This document shows, one piece after another, positions 58,617 to 64,000 of a DNA stretch of 64,000 nucleotides. The DNA comes from Martensiomyces pterosporus. Lineage: Eukaryota; Kickxellomycota; Kickxellomycetes; Kickxellales; Kickxellaceae. The notes below the pieces were generated by a model. That model was not told the DNA's origin. It worked only from the letters and a program-made list of their open reading frames with translations, and searched no databases. Every line of letters starts with the position of its first letter. Within the stretch, counting starts at the first letter, position 1. Made by a program: the position numbers and the translations under genes. The stretch covers positions 225,772 through 289,771 of the forward strand of contig MU603935.1 in NCBI GenBank assembly GCA_025201845.1, written 5' to 3'.

Positions 58617-60655
58617 ATGGCGGGACCCAGCTTGGCCGAGCTCAAGGCAAGTAGAGTCCCATGCAAGCAGCTTGCAACACCCACTTGCGCTGACAAAGAC
58701 TAACAAGCAGCAAGCAGGAAGTAGTGGGACCTGTAATAAAACCGCGTTCCCTTTATGCGTTTGCATGTGGTGTCTTGCCAGTGTAGAAGCGCCAGCTGTT
58801 GAGGCGGCAGCAGCAGAAGCAAAAAGGAGGACAGAAACGCAAAAGAGAAGCAAGCAGCGTGCCCTTGGCCTCGGCAGGCGGGGGCTATCCACGGTCGGCA
58901 TCTGCAGGGCCTACTGCAGCAATGGGCTCTAGCCACCGGTCCGAAGGACGCCTAGAGACATATTTCAAGCGCAGCGCATCGGCAAAACCCTTGCCAGACA
59001 CAGTGGGCACAGCAACAAGAACGACAGCCGCGGTTGCTGTTGCTGCTATGCTCTCTCGAAGTGGGTCGCTGAATGGCCCGTTTGCAGCTGTGCCACGGGA
59101 GACAAAGCAAAATCCATTCGATATTATTAGTGACTTGGTTGCTGGATCCATGGATGCAAGCTCTCTGGATGGAACAGATCAGTCGGTGGTTTACCAGGAG
59201 TCGGGGGAGCAGCTGGTCATTGTTGGTGCTAGCGGGCACATCAGCGATTCGGACGACGAGGTCCAGGGCAAGGTGGATGCGTTCGGAGACGATGGCACAG
59301 ACAGATGGAGTGAGCATCAGCACGAGTACGACCTGGGAGAAAACGACCCCAGTTTATACAAGATCACGCCTACCACTGATACCGGCGGCAACATCAGCCA
59401 CAGCAATGAGAATGCACTGGGCATGTTGGAAATCGCAGACGACAACGAGTGCACAGAGCCAACTACAAACGCAGCCAGCACTCTAGTCGCTCGACAGGTG
59501 TTCCCTGTAGAATACTCCAAGTCCAGCAACACCCCAGCAGAGGCAGCTTCAGTAGGCGACAACACGGGCATTTCTGGTGGCAGCTCATTCAGCAAGCCAC
59601 TGGAATCGCTGTCCCTACGCAGCCATGTGTCAATTACGTCAGCGGTTCCCTTGAAGCAGCTGGAGAGGCTCAAGGACGATGGGTCGTTCCTGTCGTTTAC
59701 CTCGCTGTGCGGAAGAAGATCAAGTCCACTGAACTGCTTGGCGGACGCGCTGCTCCACTACGAGATTGCCGGCAGTGGCAGCGACACTGCAGCACGACCA
59801 AATACTCAGCCAAGGGACAGCCGCTCTGGCAACGGAGCAGCACATTTTTCGCATTCAGTATCGCCAACGGCTGCTATTTCGCACAGCGCTGGTGCATCGA
59901 TCGGGCAGATGCAGCAGGCGTTCATGTCGCTATTCCGTCTTCAGATGGAGGCACCTGCGCTGTACCCGTTCATATACCTTGTTGCGCGCGACTACACAGT
60001 GGTTTTCAAAATTATCCACAGCGCAGAGCCAAAGGAAGAAGGTGGATCCAGCGGATCCAGACGCGTGGCTATTATCAGCCAGTCGTCGCTAGGTCTGCGC
60101 AAGACACTGCGTGCGGAAGGCGTGGACTTTAGTGTACCACTTGCACCCAAGACGCGCAACTGGAGCGAAATCCCAGGAGCGATCGAGGCAGACGAGCAGG
60201 AGAAGTGGCATCTGCAGTCAACGGCGTTTGACAAGACATGGCAGTCGGCACTGCTTGTAGTGGACACGGTCAATATCAATGGCCCGTTCAGTCACCTGTA
60301 TTCGACGCCGTTGGACGCAGCCAGAATATACTCCACGGGCCCATTTCTGAATGCGACGATGCGCAGAGCCACGCTGAGGTTCTCCAACGCTGTCACGTAT
60401 GAAAATGGTGCTCAGGGCGGGGAGAAAACCACCAGGCGATTGTTTAAGCTGGACATCAAAGGCGTCGTGTTCCCCAGCTACTGGAGCACCATCTTGGCAG
60501 CAGTTGCAGAGCTATTTGGGGACACTGGGTTTTATGCGGTGTCCAAGGAAACACCCGATACTGCACATTTCGCACTCCTGGCATCAAAGCAGAGCGGCGC
60601 CATGGCAAGCAAGAAGAGCGTTTCGTATGCGGATGGCCAGTACACATACATGTAG
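58617..60655 (+). CDS. DONSON-like DNA replication protein, two exons
   Basis: A ten-codon first exon (58617-58646, MAGPSLAELK) and exon 2 (58787-60655, from KRQLLRRQQQ) give 632 residues. The 140-base intron has a GC donor (AAG-GCAAGT), a gactaac branch near 58700 and a GTGTAG acceptor; phase 0. The N-terminal half is disordered and charged. The C-terminal half has DONSON features: PLKQLERLKDDGSFLSF, FMSLFRLQMEAPALYPF, FIYLVARDYTVVFKI, and SSLGLRKTLRAEGVDFSVPL. DONSON and fly Humpty dumpty act in CMG helicase assembly at replication origins. The gene is absent from budding and fission yeast as far as I know, so its presence suits an early-diverging fungus. Confidence 0.8.
58647..58786 (+). 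other. GC-AG intron of the DONSON-like gene
   Basis: Donor AAG-GCAAGT is the standard context of GC-AG introns. A GT donor four bases downstream would put exon 2 out of frame, so GC is required for the N-terminal exon to join. Branch GACTAAC and acceptor GTGTAG are good. Confidence 0.65.
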
Positions 60656-60690
60656 CACCGCCGTGTCCACGATGCGTTCATCTCCACCGC

Positions 60691-60696
60691 AATAAA
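60691..60696 (+). terminator. Poly(A) signal of DONSON-like gene
   Basis: AATAAA occurs 35 bases after the stop codon, followed by a TGTATATA-rich stretch. Confidence 0.5.
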
Positions 60697-61458
60697 ATGT
60701 ATATACACACCGCGTGCTGAGGCATGCAAGGGTAGAGCTAGCCACACAAACTGACATGGTGCTGGCTAGTTTCTGTGGCACAACCCTTCTTGTATGCTGA
60801 CTCGTGGGAGTCTAGCGGTGCGTCTTTGAAGCATTACAGATGAAACAGAAAATGGTGCTGCAGCGGGGCGCTATTTGCAAAGGCACAGTTAGGTTCATGC
60901 GGACAGATTATCAGCCTCTGTGCATTACGCTTCATATCATTGCAGACACAATCTCTTCCATCGCATCTGCTCCACAAATTCCTTTTGGTTGGTCCGCTGC
61001 CTGAGGGGCTTATCCTGAACGATTCCTGTAATCCACCTGTCAATCCTAGTGAAGCAGCCGTGCCTCTGGCCCACACGCGTAGCCAGCACATCTGCTTCAG
61101 CAGAGCGCTTGACTGTAGAAACAGAATTATTCTATTTATAGATTCCACCCACAGGACAAGCTATTCTGTGCAATGTGACGCCTGCGGACCTGCAAAAGGG
61201 CAAACCACGCCGCTGTAATCCAGCTAGCGAGCACACTGGAGGTTGAGAACTGCATCTCGGCAGCTATAGCCCGTGTCAATCCAACTGGGGGAACATCACA
61301 CCATTTGCAGAATTCTTTATGAGCTAACATGCAGCTGCTTAAGAGGGTGCATATTTGCTGCATACAGCGTGGAGAATGCATGTTGTAGCGGGCTAGTGGA
61401 GTGAGGAAGGCAGCAGCAAAGGCAGGAGCAAAGCTCCTAGGGTTGTCAAAGCCATGAA

Positions 61459-61466
61459 TATAAATA
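61459..61466 (+). promoter_or_regulatory. TATA box of P450 gene
   Basis: GAATATAAATACG, about 100 bases before the start codon. Confidence 0.65.
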
Positions 61467-61561
61467 CGCTGGTGGTATGGCATCCTCCCTTCGTCAGCCA
61501 TTCTCTTTCATATTTTCTATTCCACACCCTATATCACTTCTTTATTATATCTGAACCCAAT

Positions 61562-64000
61562 ATGCCCGCTACAATCCCACCAGAGTGCCCAGTGGCGCAT
61601 GCCAGTGTCGCGTCACTTGAGGGAGGTGCTGACTCGGTGACCTTTATCATCGTCGTTGAGAGGGGTAGGCAGCCAGAGACCGATGGGTTTATTGTCCCCG
61701 CATCAGCAGCCGACACCAACCTTGCCCAGTTCCGCCACGATATTGCTGCGCGTTCCACAGGCGTGAGCATTATGCCCTCTGCGGTTGAGCTCTTGGACGC
61801 CAAGGGTAGGCCAATCGAGACCATTGGACACCTCATTGAATCGAGAGTTGCCTACCTTGGAACGCCGCTTGCTGGTCGCAAGCCACCTATGTTCTCAGGA
61901 TACCCGATTGTAGGCGTTCTGCCCTACCTTATAACGCCAAAGGGGTTCCGCTGGGCGCTCAACAAGTTCTTTGAGGACCATGGCGACACAGTGACTCTTA
62001 TGCAGCTTGGAAGGCGCGGGATAACCACGCGTGACCCAGCCGTTACTGCCGCCGTAATGAATGACAGCGAGTACTTCTTCAAGGGGCTTGAGGCGCCAAA
62101 CACAGTGCTGCGCGACGTCGGCGGCAATGGCTTGGTCACCACTTCGTCAAAGGATGCAGCGTGGAAGCTGTCCCACCGCATCCTAGTGCCTGCGTTCTCA
62201 GCCAGTGCGATGAAGATCTACGGCGAGGAGATGGCCGAGGTTGCTCAGGACGCTGCATCGCTGCTCGATAGCCATGGACCAGCGCATTCAATCGACGTCT
62301 TGGCGTTTACGACAAACGTGGCATTCCAAACCATCGGCATGGTTGGGCTTGGCTACGACTTTAGGACGCTTGACCCAAGCAACACTGAGCAGCATGCATT
62401 CCTCGCTGCGATGGAGTTTTGCCTTGGCCAGGTGGTCTCGCGCGCATTCAAGCCACGGTTCTGGAAGAGGCTTCCGTTGGGCGTCAACTACAGGTTTGAC
62501 GAGAACATGGGCGTGCTGAAGGAGATCATCCAAACGTGCATCAACCAGCGCAGAAACTCGCCAGACGCCACCAACATGAAGAAGGATCTTTTGGGCTACA
62601 TGCTCAATGCACAGGCACCCGATGAGGACGGGAATCTGGTTGGGCTCAGCGATGAGCTCATCTTTGACCAGATCCTGACTTTGGGCATTGCGGGCTACGA
62701 GACGTCCGCCAACACTCTTGCATGGACACTCTATCTCCTGGACAAGCACCCGGCCATTCAGCAGCGTGTCATCCAAGAGCTTGCCAATGTTGGAATCACT
62801 CCTGGCACTGCGCCTACTGTCAAGCAGGTCAACCAGCTCAAGTATCTGACGCAGGTGATAAAAGAGGTGCTGCGTGTGCTGCCACCTGTGCCTATACTCT
62901 CCAAGACGTGCGAAAAGGCATGCATCTTGCCTGGCGGATACACCGTGGAGCCTGGCACTTCGGTAAGCATCAATGTCCATTCCCTGCACCACAACCCAAA
63001 GACATTCAAGGATCCAGACGTGTTTGACCCAGAGAGATTCAGCGAGGAGAACATCAAGAAGATACCCGAGGGCGGATGGCTGCCATTTTCGTCTGGTGCA
63101 CGCGCTTGCATTGGCATGCAGTTTGCTTTTATGGAGATGCGAATCGTTCTCGCTACGCTCCTGTCCAGATTCAAATTCAACACGGTCGGCAACGAGGAAG
63201 TTCCATATGATCCCAAGGGCGCAACAGCAAAGCCACTGGACCTCTTTATGACTGCACAGAAGCGCGAGGATTTCCCAGAGCCGAACTCTGGCACCACTGC
63301 CACTGCAGCCACCAGTGGACACGCATTTGACCTCAGGAGCCTCAACCCGTCTTCGGCTAGTCCTGGCAGCCTGCCTAAAACGACCATCGTCTTTGGTTCA
63401 AACATGGGTGTCAGCGAGGACTATGCGATCCAGATGGGCGAGCAGCTGGAACTGATGGGCTACACGGATGTGACAATAAAGCCGCTGGACGAGTGGGATT
63501 TCGCTGCCACTGCGGCTGACGGCAAAAGGTCTCTTGTTGTTGTCATCACCAGCACCTACAACGGCGTCCCACCAGACAACGCTGGGGCTTTTGCCAAGGC
63601 AGTCGAGGCAGAAACACGCACCGACCTGCTCAAGGACGTCGACTATGTGGTGTTTGGGTGCGGCAACACAATGTGGCGCACATTCCAAAAGTTCCCCCGG
63701 TTCGTCTTTGATCGTCTGGGCCAGCTGGGTGCAACGCCGATTGCCGAGTTCCAGTATGGCGACTCTAACGAAGACCTTGACGAGGACTATCTGCAGTGGT
63801 CGCTTCGCATTGGCGCACAGCTCGCTGTTCATTACGGATCAGGCGCAAGCGGATTGATCGAGGCTGTGACTGCAAAGGCACTGCCATTCTCGCTCAAGTT
63901 CGTTCCACGCGCTGAGACAGGCAGCGTAGTGCCATTCAGAGTTGCACCCGAGAACGCAACCATCAAGGTCAATCGCGAGCTGCAGGATGTAGAGAAGAGC
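61562..64000 (+). CDS. Self-sufficient cytochrome P450 fused to a flavodoxin/reductase (CYP505-like), C-terminus cut by window edge
   Basis: Open from the ATG at 61562 to the right edge, 813 codons. Residues about 105-570 are a P450: I-helix GIAGYETSANTL, ExxR in KEVLRV, PERF, and heme loop FSSGARACIG with Cys516. A linker leads to a flavodoxin-like FMN domain from about residue 605 (IVFGSNMGVSEDYA, TSTYNGVPPDNA, VFGCGNTMW), which closely follows P450BM3 and CYP505. The NADPH/FAD reductase should lie beyond the edge. CYP505 enzymes hydroxylate fatty acids near the omega end. Oddity: about 105 residues precede the P450, compared with almost none in P450BM3 (heme Cys400). They start SVTFIIVVERGRQPETDG and look like a small folded domain, not a membrane anchor. 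A TATA box supports this start. Confidence 0.92.
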   Translation, partial: MPATIPPECPVAHASVASLEGGADSVTFIIVVERGRQPETDGFIVPASAADTNLAQFRHDIAARSTGVSIMPSAVELLDAKGRPIETIGHLIESRVAYLGTPLAGRKPPMFSGYPIVGVLPYLITPKGFRWALNKFFEDHGDTVTLMQLGRRGITTRDPAVTAAVMNDSEYFFKGLEAPNTVLRDVGGNGLVTTSSKDAAWKLSHRILVPAFSASAMKIYGEEMAEVAQDAASLLDSHGPAHSIDVLAFTTNVAFQTIGMVGLGYDFRTLDPSNTEQHAFLAAMEFCLGQVVSRAFKPRFWKRLPLGVNYRFDENMGVLKEIIQTCINQRRNSPDATNMKKDLLGYMLNAQAPDEDGNLVGLSDELIFDQILTLGIAGYETSANTLAWTLYLLDKHPAIQQRVIQELANVGITPGTAPTVKQVNQLKYLTQVIKEVLRVLPPVPILSKTCEKACILPGGYTVEPGTSVSINVHSLHHNPKTFKDPDVFDPERFSEENIKKIPEGGWLPFSSGARACIGMQFAFMEMRIVLATLLSRFKFNTVGNEEVPYDPKGATAKPLDLFMTAQKREDFPEPNSGTTATAATSGHAFDLRSLNPSSASPGSLPKTTIVFGSNMGVSEDYAIQMGEQLELMGYTDVTIKPLDEWDFAATAADGKRSLVVVITSTYNGVPPDNAGAFAKAVEAETRTDLLKDVDYVVFGCGNTMWRTFQKFPRFVFDRLGQLGATPIAEFQYGDSNEDLDEDYLQWSLRIGAQLAVHYGSGASGLIEAVTAKALPFSLKFVPRAETGSVVPFRVAPENATIKVNRELQDVEKS

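Larger units (their letters stand above)
60656..61561. other. Intergenic, DONSON-like to P450
   Basis: About 0.9 kb. It holds the DONSON poly(A) signal (60691) and the P450 TATA box (61459). Short frames on both strands are not credible genes. Confidence 0.5.

Overview
The window is a gene-dense, GC-rich stretch of a fungal nuclear genome. It has short spliceosomal introns with CTAAC-like branch sites, TATA boxes about 95-130 bases before several start codons, and conserved eukaryotic genes on both strands. The gene set fits an early-diverging fungus, perhaps Zoopagomycota/Kickxellomycotina. It includes an Iqg1/Rng2-type IQGAP, an Atf1-like bZIP with HRA/OSA motifs, a KRE2/MNT1 mannosyltransferase, Pet123/mS26, a DONSON homologue, a type III glutamine synthetase and a CYP505-like fused P450. 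The lineage is an inference. I see no tRNA, rRNA, transposon, CRISPR array or viral sequence.

Layout. 1-5164 (-): a large B-box/coiled-coil/MATH-like (TRIM37-like) gene that runs off the left edge. 6129-7333: about 0.6 kb duplicated on both sides of a 10-N gap, almost certainly unmerged contig ends. 7032-8690 (-): a low-complexity protein with a C-terminal Cys4 zinc module. 10629-12992 (+): Atf1-like bZIP factor. 13189-14703 (-): MFSD10-like transporter. 16548-22010 (+): IQGAP. 24061-27095 (+): type III glutamine synthetase, two introns. 27589-28776 (+): MRI1. 28927-29799 (+): SF3B4/Hsh49. 30208-32973 (+): myotubularin phosphatase. 33355-35067 (+): DUF4246-type protein. 36699-38318 (+): secreted multicopper oxidase. 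39059-41176 (+): acidic protein of unknown function. 41357-42094 (-): Slx9-like. 42249-43034 (-): 2-Cys peroxiredoxin with an N-terminal extension. 43493-44986 (+): GT15 mannosyltransferase. 45117-46346 (-): stomatin-like protein 2. 48054-49181 (+): mS26/Pet123-like. 50474-51421 (+): NmrA-like. 51532-52500 (-): acidic unknown protein. 53614-55290 (+): phosphoglucomutase. 55522-56873 (+): RluA-type pseudouridine synthase, three exons. 56900-58025 (-): Rmp1/NEPRO-like. 58617-60655 (+): DONSON-like, with a GC-AG intron. 61562-64000 (+): fused P450, cut by the right edge.

The genes are mostly unrelated housekeeping functions: nitrogen assimilation, methionine salvage, splicing, phosphoinositide turnover, iron/copper oxidation, ribosome and RNase MRP biogenesis, mitochondrial translation and membrane scaffolding, protein mannosylation, sugar phosphate metabolism, DNA replication and fatty-acid oxidation. 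Nothing indicates an operon or secondary-metabolite cluster. Several neighbours are tightly packed; the pseudouridine synthase and Rmp1-like genes converge with only 26 bases between stop codons.

The most unusual points are the TRIM37-like architecture, the N-terminal extra domain on the fused P450, the fungal type III glutamine synthetase, two apparent GC-AG introns with the same donor, and the assembly duplication that creates a false second copy of one gene's 3' end. Domain assignments come from reading the translations by eye; no database search was run.
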